Source of the DNA: Hormiphora californensis
Taxonomy: Eukaryota; Ctenophora; Tentaculata; Cydippida; Pleurobrachiidae
Length of the DNA: 64,000 nucleotides
NCBI GenBank assembly: GCA_020137815.1
Contig: CM035359.1
Span: forward strand, 4,994,032 to 5,058,031
Direction: 5' to 3'
Shown here piece after piece: positions 33,415 to 44,700 of the stretch. The notes under the pieces were generated by a model. The model had not been told where the DNA came from, ran no database searches, and worked only from the letters and a program-made list of their open reading frames with translations. Numbering within the stretch: the first letter of the stretch is position 1; each line of letters starts with the position of its first letter. Made by a program: the position numbers and the translations under genes.

Positions 33415-34295
33415 CCGTGTGCGGCAAAAAAAAGCCCCCCCCCCCTAGACCACCATAGTTGCCGATGTGGTGGAGAGCTGTAACTTGGCAGGGTTGCTCC
33501 ACTATGTCTATCTTGATCCTGACAGAAAAATCAGAGCTCTAGCTCAAAATTCATTTTTTTGATAGGAATGAACATTGTCATTCATTCCAAGAAAAAAATA
33601 TTTTCGGTCCAGAATTCAAGCAATTATCTTTGGCCATCGATTAGCTTTCCAATGTGACCAAGATCATCTAAATTGGGCAACCACAAGAGACACAGTGTCA
33701 TGTTTCTTAAAGTTAGTCAGGTCATGTGATCTTCACCGAATCGTTGATTATCCGGGATTGCTAATCGAGCCAATGGGCAGAGGAATCTCGTATCACGGCC
33801 GCTAATGAGGTATGTGTACCAATACAGGGTAATGTGATTCGAGGAAAGAGGACATTTATCAAAGAGCTACAGATCTCATGACCAATCAGCATCGTCATCC
33901 CTCATTAGTAGCCGTGATACGTGATTCTCTACCACTTAGACCGATTCGTAATACTGAACACTCAACGATTCGGTGAAGATCACATGACCTGACTAACTTT
34001 AAGAAAGATGACACTGTGTCTCTTGTGGTTGCCCAATTTAGATGATCTTGGTCACATTGGAAAGCTAATCGATGGCCAAAGATAATTGCTTGAATTCTGG
34101 ACCGAAAATATTTTTTTCTTGGAATGAATGACAATGTTCATTCCTATCAAAAAAATGAATTTTGAGCTAGAGCTCTGATTTTTCTGTCAGGATCAAGATA
34201 GACATAGTGGAGCAACCCTGCCAAGTTACAGCTCTCCACCACATCGGCAACTATGGTGGTCTAGGGGGGGGGGGGCTTTTTTTTGCCGCACACGG
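33415..34295. mobile_element. Tc1/mariner-type non-autonomous element, 881 bp, TA target site
   Basis: TIRs begin CCGTGTGCGGCAAAAAAAAG with TA on both flanks and long near-mirror symmetry. The interior (ATGAACATTGTCATTCATTCC; CGTATCACGGCCGCTAATGA) is shared with the element at 10481-11367, but the outermost bases differ. No transposase. Confidence 0.85.
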
Positions 34296-34299
34296 TACA

Positions 34300-35084
34300 T
34301 ACATACATATATATAGACGCTTTTTTACACAATTTGCAGACAATTTTCTGGAAAAACTACAAGAGATAGACACTTCTCGTTTGAATCATTCAAAAGATAA
34401 TCGTTTGAATTGTGTTATTGGACGGTTTTCATGTTCTAGGTCCAACCAGAACGTCCTTAAAAACTGTCATAAAGTTAAGACATTTTTCAAATCGACCAAA
34501 TTTCTTTGAGCTCAATTTACACCCTGAAGACGGCTTCTGATTGGAAAACGGAGACCACACTTATGAAAGATAATCGTCTAAACATTCAGAAACTATATTG
34601 CGAATTTGTGAAACTCTATTTCCAAGGGTCTTAAATCGCGTCTGAAGTTTTAAGACTGTATGAAAATAGATATGACGATAGTGCGTTTTTCGCCATAGCG
34701 ACCTCAATTCTTGTCCAATCGATCTCAAACTTGGTCAGCATCTTTATCTAGGTAAGCCTGATAATACTACTTCATTATCATGACGTTATAACGTCGTGAC
34801 GTCACGCTATGACGTCATAATGACGTCGAAATCAAATTTTCGTGTTTTAGCGATTCCTGACGGTCTTTACACATTCTGCTACTTCCAGACGTGTCTTACT
34901 TCGTATTTCACATCAGAAAATACCAAAAATATACCCAATTATGCCAAAAACTAACAGAAATTAGTTGGCTGGAAAGGTGACCACTTTTGTTGTCAAACTG
35001 ACACCTTTGCCCGGCCCGGGTTACGGATATCATCGATGGGGTAAATCAGGGAGTTTGAGAAAAGAGAGAGAGAGAGAGAGAGGA
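34300..35084. other. Gene-free stretch after the TA element
   Basis: No exon recognised. It includes a TGACGTCA-type palindromic cluster (ATGACGTTATAACGTCGTGACGTCA region near 34780-34830) and a short (GA)n at about 35063-35082. Confidence 0.5.
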
Positions 35085-36545
35085 TTTTATCACCACTCCC
35101 AATCTCATTTTCCGGTGTTACACCCCCATTGAAACCCCAACAGCTAATAGGGAGAAACATAGGGTACGAAGCTTTTAAGAAAAAACAAAGTTAGGGCTAA
35201 GATTAAATGAAAATACCGTACGAGAAAAGTTTACAAAAACTCCCCAAAAACTTTCAACTTTGTGTCATTCCAGCTGTTACTTGAACAGATTCCAAGCGAC
35301 ACTTTCGATTTAAGATTACAATCCAACAGGTCGTTCACTACGGTTACACTCATCAATATCTAGGACATGGCCCGGGTTGGTGGTATTGCCGCAGGAGATT
35401 GTGAAGTCAATGTTTCCATTGTCAGTTCCGGTGGGGTTAACACAGTAGTACTTGAAGGAGTCATCTATAGGGTTAGTGGGGGTTAACACAGTAGTACTTG
35501 AAGGAGTCATCTATAGGGTTAGTGGGGGTTAACACAGTAGTACTTGAAGGAGTCATCTATAGGGTTAGTGGGGGTTACCACAGTAGTACTTGAAGGAGTC
35601 ATCTATAGGGTTAGTGGGGGTTAACACAGTAGTACTTGAAGGAGTCATCTATAGGGTTAGTGGGGGTTAACACAGTAGTACTTGAAGGAGTCATTTATAG
35701 GGTAGTGGGGGTTAACACAGTAGTACTTGAAGGAGTCATCTATAGGGTTAGTGGGGGTTAACACAGTAGTACTTGAAGGAGTCATCTATAGGGTTAGTGG
35801 GGGTTAACACCGTAGTACTTGAAGGAGTCATCTATAGGGTTGGGGGTTAGTGGGGGAGGATTAATTATGTATGGGGTAGTGGGGGAATAGCCAATGGGCT
35901 GAGATAATGCTGGGATTCAGGGGTTGTCTCACAATTGACTATATCTGAACCGTGCAGATCGGGCCTCGAACGCTGTACCGTATAATTTGCAGTTATGGAG
36001 TGTGACAACGCAGCAAGAGACCCCCCTTTGTTACTGCAAATCACAATAATAGAACTAGTACTTCAGGGGCATATATTGACTATCGGATTGTGCAAAAATT
36101 AGCTTGCCCCTAACGATTTCTAGGTTCGGGCTGTTTTTGACAACATTTCCATGACTTATAATACCTTGGGCAAGTAGTGCCTTGGTGTGGCTCATATAGT
36201 TGGTAGTCGTGTACCCATTCCTATCCAACACACACCCACTCACACAATCCCCATCAGGTACAATGTTGCTTGCGGAGGTCCCACAGGAGTATATCCTCTT
36301 GTGGGCGGTGGGAAGGGTCCAGTTGGTCGAGCATTTTATCTCAAACTATCATGGGGAGAGGACGCGGAGTTAATCACTACTAAACTGATAAAGTGAGGAA
36401 ATTAAACTTGGTCTTAAAACTGAATCAGACAACTAATCTTATCCTCGGCAGAGGGATTTGACCATGGGTGGGGTGATGTGATCTGATCTGATGACGGGAA
36501 TTTTTGGAACCCTTAACATGCATCAGGGGGATCAAGTTTCATCCC
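35085..36545 (-). pseudogene. Decayed duplicate of receptor exons (Cys-rich module region)
   Basis: Diverged copy of about 31985-33090. The Cys-rich exon (36345-36165) is almost identical to the one at 32929-32749. The next exon (about 35462-35340) keeps DDSFKYYCVNPTGTDNG but its donor has lost a base (GTAGTG for GTAAGTG). Only a remnant of the FN3-like exon start remains (near 35130-35150). Many single-base deletions separate the two. It is likely a partial segmental duplication upstream of the intact exons; whether the Cys-rich exon is still spliced is open. Confidence 0.7.
35440..35845. repeat. 46-bp splice-site minisatellite (second copy, about 9 units)
   Basis: Same 46-bp unit as at 32342-32540, expanded to about nine copies in the duplicated segment. 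The difference in copy number shows that the array changed length after the duplication. Confidence 0.9.
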
Positions 36546-36902
36546 TTTTCGCTTTATATAGTGAGATATGTAATATGTAATAGTAAACATGTAAACTCCG
36601 TCCTGCCTTATAATAGGGGCAAGAGATTGCTAAGAGGTGTCAGAAACTAAAATACTGACCATTTAAAATTTATTTTTTGACACTTTCAGTCACTTTTATG
36701 TTCTCCATCCCTTCACCTTTGTCAACAATTGTCCTTTGTTCCCCTGAATGACGTTAGTAACACCTCGTCTCTCAAACAATTCCCTTTGAACTACAAGTTG
36801 AATTCACGTGATCTTCGCAAATCTCTCGTGACACTTTCTCAAACCCAATGAGATTTAGTTCTACCACAAACTTCGCTATGTTCTTGTAGAAGCTAAAATG
36901 AG

Positions 36903-39900
36903 ATGTCTCTCTTTGTTTTCGTGTGTTACGTAGTTGTCGTCACTAGAGCATTTTTCTTTGATAACGATGGTGGGTGCCCGATAGCAGTCGACAATGGGTT
37001 TTTGGTTAGGTCATGCCAAGACCAAAAAGTTTCATCCTGGGATGGCTTTCTCATGAAATGTCTTAATTCTTCCACCATATACCGTATACTACAAAATGTT
37101 TACATTTGATATTGCCACGAGAACAAAAAAACCCTATGTAACGACTTTGTGCCCTAACGATTCTATCCAGTATCAGGCTTGCGGAAGTGCAGACAGTAAC
37201 ATGCCCTTGTACGATCCTGCTAAAAAGCTCTTCCAAACGTCCCCCGTGTGTGGGAAGTTGTGTTATAAACATGACAAGGATATGTACGGTTTTCACACAT
37301 CGACTCAAACATGTCCCAGGGCTCATGATTTTAGTGATGCTCGACTTAGAAAAACCATATCCACCGTTGAGGGCGAGATTATTACAATCTTCATTCAAGA
37401 AGGAGGATTGTGTGACGGTCGTTGTGATGAAGTGGAGCTGGAGGGAAACATGGAAATATCTATGAAATCTATGAAATGTGTCGATGAAAGTTCTTGCAAC
37501 GGATATAATTATGGGGCTGTGGCTAAGCAAAAAGATGTTTATGTCTTTACTCCCTTCAACGATTTACTTGAACTGTACAGAACAAGGAATAACGCTTGTA
37601 ATGATTTTCCGCTTAATAACGCATCACGTTGCTTCATTCCCTTACCACACTCAAGTGAATATCTGTTTAGTCATATGATTTATGCTCAATATGCTGGCGT
37701 ATCTTATTGTTATGACGGTTTAGACCAGACAAACTGTTCGGATCCAGCTAAGATTGCCGGTTCGTGCCTTATCGGCGGATATCTCTCTACAGTTTCCATT
37801 TATGTTCTCTGTCGGGAGAATTCAATGTTATGTGATGATGATATGCACAAAAAGTGTCCAACTATTAACCGGTTTTGCACCATTCATAAGCATCAGTTAT
37901 GCAATGGGCAAGATGACTGTGCTATGGGTGCGGATGAGCGGAAGGCGACGTGTCTTAGGCTCACCCAACGATCGTGTGTTCGTAGTTTTAGCCAAAATCA
38001 GGGTCCTGTTAGGATTCCAGTTGACTGGGTCCAGGATGGAGAGGTAGACTGTCTTGACGGGATAGATGAAAAGGCTAACTGGCAAACATGCGGCAAAGGC
38101 ATCAGGAGGACAATAAAATACTCGAATAAGAAATGTAGCAATGTATTCCTCTGCAAACATAACATGGAACAATTTTTAGAGGCCACCCTTTTATGTTCCT
38201 TTCCCTCAAACTGTGACGAAGAAGTGTGCCGCATGGCCAAAAGCAGGCCACAGATATCCAAAAAGATGCTAAGCAGCAGCCTATCAGTAGGAATAAAACT
38301 CAAGAGTTCAGTTTGTACAAAAGGCCTTCAGTCTATCCTTTTTCTAACAGACCAAACTTGTCAATCTAAAACGTTCCATCATCCCTTCCATATGTTTTTC
38401 GGTAGAAACTTTACAACCGAATTAGTTTTTCCAACTACGGAACGTGATTGTAGGTACTTGTACGGCGAAGCATATGTGTTTTACAGCTGTTTAGGACTTT
38501 GTTACAACACACCGTGTCCCTTGAAAAGACCGGTCCTTCATAACACTTGTAGCAACCTCAGAAACACCTTTTATTCTCTCAACTTCGAGCTTGGCTCAAT
38601 TACCATTGTACAAAAGTCTCGCGAACGGTTCCACAACGACATTTTTGTTTGTAAAAACACAAACTGCGTCCTGTTTGAGAAGGTGTGTGATCTTGTCGAT
38701 GACTGTGGAGACGGGTCCGATGAGGAGGAATGTACGAACAACTTCCAGTGCTCTGATAAGTCTGGGTTCTTAGCTTTGAGTCAGAAATGTGATAGAAAGA
38801 TTGACTGCAAGGACTTCTCTGATGAATGTAATGAGAGTTGTAGGAGGAAAGCCGTTAGCACTGATGCAATTTTGGGAGTTGCCCTTGTCATGGGAACTAC
38901 AGGATTCGTTTTTGGAGTTGGGGGACTTATTCGGAACATCAAACAGAAGTCGGAAAAGAGTGGCGAATTAATCAATCAAGCCATGGTCCTGATGATTTCG
39001 TTGGGAGATCTACTAACATCTGTTTATCTCCTTACCCTAACTACAATCCACTGGATCCACGGTTCCGGGTTCTGTGGATATCAAATTGACTGGATAAGTG
39101 GAGCCCCTTGTACCGTGATTGGGGTTTTGAATAGCGTTGGATCATCTATTTCTTCCCTTGTGATGGCTTTGGTAAGCTGCTTCCGACTCCATGGTACAGT
39201 GAAGGCCCTTCGATACCGCCGTTCGAAGAAGGTTACTTTGAAGCTGAAGAAAAAATTATTTGTACTTCTTGCAGTAGTCACATTAATATCTCTAGCAGTA
39301 TCTACTTTTCCATTGGTCGACTCTTTCAATGAATGGTTTGTCAATGGACTAGTTTTCGAAAAAGGGTTTACACTATTTCTTGGAGTGATGGATAAAAGTC
39401 AACTGCTGAAGATTGTTCGGGGTTATCATGGAAGCCACGAAACCAGACGAAGTCAGTCTGGCAACACTGTGTCTTGGAACACATATCAAGAAATGATTTC
39501 TGAGATGTTTTCCCAGGATTATGATCCGGTAAGGGGCAAAAGGCTGTCTTTCTACGGTAACGACCCAGTGTGTATGTTTAAGGCATTTGTCCTTTCGGAT
39601 GACCCGCAAGTTCTTTTCGTATGGGCATACCTCACCTTTCATTTTCTCTGCTTTTTATGTGTAGCGATATGCCATGGGATGATTGCAATTCTCGTTAGAA
39701 GATCGCGTATCCAAAGTACCAGGACGTCCGAAAACTCAGCTCAATTGCAATGTCTCTTTGATCTGCCTAACTGACTTTTGCTGCTGGATGCCCTTCCTTA
39801 TCTGCTGCTTCCTCCACACAGCTGAGGTTGTGGATATGTCACCGTGGTACCAGATCTTTTCCCTAAACATTCTCCCCCTAAATTCTGTACTGAATCCCGT

Positions 39901-40729
39901 TTTGTACAGTGGTGTAGTGACAACGATTTGGAACTACTTTAAACGTGTCCAAAATGCTGATGTCTCTCGTGATGTTGTGACTGATATCACTCCTGCAGAT
40001 CCTCCTGAAGATGTTTCTAAAGATGCCCCTGAAGATGTTACTGATGTTGCTCCTGAAGATGCCCCTGAAGATGCTCCTGAAGAAGTTTCTGAAGATCCTC
40101 CTGCTACTGTTACTGAAAATGCTCCTGAAGATGTTACTGATGTTGTGACTGAAGATGCTCCTGAAGAAGTTTCTAAAGATGCCCCTGAAGATGTTACTGA
40201 TGTTGCTCCTGAAGATGCTCCTGAAGATGTTACTGATGTTGCTCCTGAAGATGCTCCTGAAGAAGTTTCTGAAGAAGTTTCTGAAGATGTTACTGATGTT
40301 GCCCCTAAAGATGCTCCTGGTGTCCCTTCTGAAGATGCTCCTAATGTTGCCCCTAAAGATGCTTCTGGTGTCCCTTCTGAAGATGCTCCTAATGTTGCCC
40401 CTAAAGATGCTTCTGGTGTTCCTTCTGAAGATGCTACTAATGTTGCCCCTAAAGATGCTTCTGGTGTTCCTTCTGAAGATGCTACTAATGTTGCCCCTAA
40501 AGATGCTCCTGGTGTCCCTTCTGAAGATGCTACTAATGTTGCCCCTAAAGATGCTCCTGGTGTCCCTTCTGAAGATGCTACTAATGTTGCCCCTAAAGAT
40601 GCTCCTGGTGTTCCTTCTGAAGATGCTACTAATGTTGCCCCTAAAGATGCTCCTGGTGTCCCTTCTGAAGATGCTTCTGGTGTCCCTTCTGAAGATGCTC
40701 CTGGCGCTGATCTCGCCCCTGGAAGTTGA
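36903..40729 (+). CDS. LDLa-containing 7TM receptor 1 (LGR/RXFP-like), no intron, two frame breaks
   Basis: Begins MSLFVFVCYVVVVTRAFFF (signal peptide). A long Cys-rich ectodomain carries LDLa-like modules: CTIHKHQLCNGQDDC, a classical CDLVDDCGDGSDEEEC and CDRKIDCKDFSDEC. Seven hydrophobic segments follow: VALVMGTTGFVFGVGG, MISLGDLLTSVYLLTL, VGSSISSLVMALVSCF, FVLLAVVTLISLAV, FVWAYLTFHFLCFLC, DFCCWMPFLICCFL (CWxP) and NSVLNPVLY (NPxxY). Single-base shifts near 37083 and 39751 are needed for a continuous protein of about 1,270 aa; both gaps align with the paralogue at 54974. The C-terminal tail is a long acidic repeat. The ligand is unknown. It lies on the plus strand between minus-strand receptor exon groups and has no intron where the paralogue has one. 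Confidence 0.82.
39995..40720 (+). repeat. Coding minisatellite: acidic Pro/Ala tail of 7TM receptor 1
   Basis: 12-bp GAAGATGCTCCT-type units (EDAP, EDVT) change downstream to a 48-bp unit (SEDATNVAPKDAPGVP) repeated about nine times. All of it stays in frame, giving a tail of roughly 240 residues after TM7 that is absent from the paralogue. Confidence 0.9.
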
Positions 40730-41789
40730 TTAACCTGTATCAACGTTGATCGTTCAAGATACATTTCTGCTAAAAGCCCCGAATTGCTACCTACAATTCT
40801 CGAACAGGTTCCGACTCACGACTGAACAGCAAAACAATCACGTATAACGTATTATAACCTGAGAATGGTTCAGTGGACACATTAGACTCTAAGCTATGTT
40901 TTCATGATTACCTAAATGGTATACAGCTTTATTTCTTTCCTTGTTAATTGAAGTTGTACATACAAATTGTGTTCCTTCTGATGCTGCTTTAATTGTGCAA
41001 ATTTTACGTTTACTTTCAAACAAAAACTGTTTTCTTTCCTTGTACTACTCCTTCTAACGGTGTGTTTCATAGCAGAGTTAACCCAAGTCCAAAATTTAAA
41101 ACTGATATCATCCGATTTAGAAAATACGAAATCGTATCTTTATCTCTGCTGGAAATGTTTACACCTCTCATCTCATCACCAACAACATCACGGTACCAAT
41201 CATCCATCAAAATGCTGTAAGTTCATCTGTCCGTTTTGTCTGTTCACATATTGTGCACCGTTTTACATCGGGATTCCAGACCCAAACTCAAGACATTCTC
41301 AAAGGCAAAATATTACCTTGTTCCCGACCCTCTGACCCTGTAGCTGTATACTTATAGGATAAAAGTTGCGTAATCATTGAATCCTATGTATTAGGGCCCT
41401 CCAATGTGCACTGCTCTCCCGTGAATTTTCAAGGGAGTTCGTACGGAGAGTTCCAGGCTATACCGTCTATACCCGGGTGGTATATTGAGACTTGGTACGC
41501 CAAAAAAAAACTAAAAGCTATGCTAAGTATTATGTACCTGGTCCCCTGTATGCATTGTGGTATATCCTGTTCCGGCAAGGGTCTGGGTATCAGTATTATC
41601 CAGCGTTGTGGCCACATTACCCGGGTCGTTGTAGGAACACCCACCTGGGTATAATAGTGGCGTGGAGTGATAATAATAGACACACACACACACACACACA
41701 CACCTGGGTAGGGATCGTTATCTTCTAACTTTCCTTAAGAATATTCGCTGGGCGCAGTGAGAGAGAGGATCTAGAGCAAAGATCTTAGA
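40730..41789. other. 3' flank of 7TM receptor 1
   Basis: No exon recognised. It should include the receptor 3' UTR. A (CA)n microsatellite lies at about 41681-41703. Confidence 0.5.
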
Positions 41790-44700
41790 TGAAGGGCATA
41801 AGGAGGGTCAAAGTGGGAAAGTTTCTTAGAGATAAGGAGGGTCAAAGTGGGAAACTTTCTTAGAGATAAGGAGGGTCAAAGTGGGAAACTTTCTTAGAGA
41901 TAAGAAAGGTCAAAGTGGGAAAGTTTCTTAGAGATAAGGAGGGTCAAAGTGGGAAACTTTCTTAGAGATAAGGAGGGTCAAAGTGGGAAAGTTTCTTAGA
42001 GATAAGGAGGGTCAAAGTGCGAAAGTTTCTTAGAGATAAGGAGGGTCAAAGTGGGAAAGTTTCTTAGAGATAAGGAGGGTCAAAGTGGGAAAGTTTCTTA
42101 GAGATATTAGAGATAAGGAGGGTCAAAGTGGGATAGTTTCTTAGAGATAAGGAGGGTCAAAGTGGGAAAGTTTCTTAGAGATAAGGAGGGTCAAAGTGGG
42201 AAAGTTTCTTAGAGATAAGAAAGGTCAAAGTGGGAAAGTTTCTTAGAGATAAGGAGGGTCAAAGTGGGAAAGTTTCTTTGAGATCAGGAGAGTCAAAGTG
42301 GGAAAGTTTCTTAGAGATAAGGAGGATCAAAGTGGAAAAGTTTCTTAGAGATAAGGAGGTTCAAAGTGGGAAAGTTTCTTAGAGATAAGGAGGGTCAAAG
42401 TGGGAAACTTTCTTAGAGATAAGGAGGGTCAAAGTGGGAAAGTTTCTTAGAGATAAGGAGGGTCAAAGTGGGAAAGTTTCTTAGAGATAAGGAGGGTCAA
42501 AGTGGGAAAGTTTCTTAGAGATAAGGAGGGTCAAAGTGCGAAAGTTTCTTAGAGATAAGGAGGGTCAAAGTGCGAAGAAAGTTTCTTAGAGATAAGGAGG
42601 GTCAAAGTGGGAAAGTTTCTTAGAGATATTAGAGATAAGGAGGGTCAAAGTGGGATAGTTTCTTAGAGATAAGGAGGCTCAAAGTGGGAAAGTTTCTTAG
42701 AGATAAGGAGGGTTCAAAGTGGGAAAGTTTCTTAGAGATAAGGAAGGGTCAAAGTGGGAAAGTTTCTTAGAGATAAGGAGGGTCAAAGTGGGAAAGTTTC
42801 TTAGAGATAAGGAGGGTCAAAGTGGGAAAGTTTCTTAGAGATAAGGAGGGTCAAAGTGGGAAAGTTTCTTAGAGATAAGGAGGTTCAAAGTGGGAAAGTT
42901 TCTTAGAGATAAGGAGGGTCAAAGTGGGAAAGTTTCTTAGAGATGAGGAGGGTCAAATTGGGAAAGTTTCTTAGAGATAAGGAGGTTCAAAGTGGGAAAG
43001 TTTCTTAGAGATAAGGAGGGTCAAAGTACAGTGGGAAAGTTTCTTAGAGATAAGGAGGGTCAAAGTGGGAAGGTTTCTTAGAGATAAGGAGGGTCAAGGT
43101 GCGAGAGTTTCTTAGAGATAAGGAGGGTCAAAGTGCGAAAGTTTCTTAGAGATAAGGAGAGTCAAAGTGGAAAAGTTTCTTAGAGATAAGGAGGGTCAAA
43201 GTGGGAAAGTTTCTTAGAGATAAGGAGGGTCAAAGTGGGATAGTTTCTTAGAGATAAGGAGGGTCAAAGTGGAAAAGTTTCTCAGAGATAAGGGGGTTCA
43301 AAGTGGGAAAGTTTCTTAGAGATAAGGAGGGTCAAAGTGGGATAGTTTCTTAGAGATAAGGAGGTTCAAAGTGGGCAAGTTTCTTAGAGATAAGGAGGGT
43401 CAAAGTGCGAAAGTTTCTTAGAGATAAGGAGGGTCAAAGTGGAAAAGTTTCTTAGAGATAAGGAAGGTCAAAGTGGGAAAGTTTCTTAGAGATAAGGAGG
43501 GTCAAAGTGGGATAGTTTCTTAGAGATAAGGAGGGTCAAAGTGGGAAAGTTTCTTAGAGATAAGGAGGGTCAAAGTGGGAAAGTTTCTTAGAGATAAGGA
43601 GGGTCAAAGTGCGAAAGAAAGTTTCTTAGAGATAAGGAGGGTCAAAGTGGGAAAGTTTCTTAGAGATATTAGAGATAAGGAGGGTCAAAGTGGGATAGTT
43701 TCTTAGAGATAAGGAGGCTCAAAGTGGGAAAGTTTCTTAGAGATAAGGGGGTTCAAAGTGGGAAAGTTTCTTAGAGATAAGAAGGGTCAAAGTGGGAAAG
43801 TTTCTTAGAGATAAGGAGGGTCAAAGTGGGAAAGTTTCTTAGAGATAAGGAGGGTCGAAGTGGGAAAGTTTCTTAGAGATAAGGAGGTTCAAAGTGGGAA
43901 AGTTTCTTAGAGATAAGGAGGGTCAAAGTGGGAAAGTTTCTTAGAGATGAGGAGGGTCAAAGTGGGAAAGTTTCTTAGAGATAAGGAGGTTCAAAGTGGG
44001 AAAGTTTCTTAGAGATAAGGAGGGTCAAAGTACAGTGGGAAAGTTTCTTAGAGATAAGGAGGGTCAAAGTGGGAAGGTTTCTTAGAGATAAGGAGGGTCA
44101 AGGTGCGAGAGTTTCTTAGAGATAAGGAAGGTCAAAGTGCGAAAGTTTCTTAGAGATAAGGAGAGTCAAAGTGGAAAAGTTTCTTAGAGATAAAAAGGGT
44201 CAAAGTTGGAAAGTTTCTTAGAGATAAGGAGGGTCAAAGTGGGAAAGTTTCTTAGAGATAAGGAGGGTCAAAGTGGGAAAGTTTCTTAGAGATAAGGGGG
44301 TTCAAAGTGGGAAAGTTTCTTAGAGATAAGGAGGGTCAAAGTGGGATAGTTTCTTAGAGATAAGGAGTTTCAAAGCGGGAAAGTTTCTTAGAGATAAGGA
44401 GGGTCAAAGTGCGAAAGTTTCTTAGAGATAAGGAGGGTCAAAGTGGAAAAGTTTCTTAGAGATAAGGAGGGTCAAAGTGGGAAAGTTTCTTAGAGATAAG
44501 GAGGGTCAAAGTGGGAAAGTTTCTTAGAGATAAGGAGGGTCAAAGTGCGAAAAAAAGTTTCTTAGAGATAAGGAGGGTCAAAGTGGGAAAGTTTCTTAGA
44601 GATATTAGAGATAAGGAGGGTCAAAGTGGGATAGTTTCTTAGAGATAAGGAGGCTCAAAGTGGGAAAGTTTCTTAGAGATAAGGGGGTTCAAAGTGGGAA

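Noticed and set aside
39934-40764. Antisense Ser/Ala-rich frame and a plus-strand Met/Leu/Lys frame over the receptor tail
   Set aside because: Both are alternate-frame readings of the coding minisatellite. The EDAP frame continues from TM7 with the NPVLY motif and is the real one.
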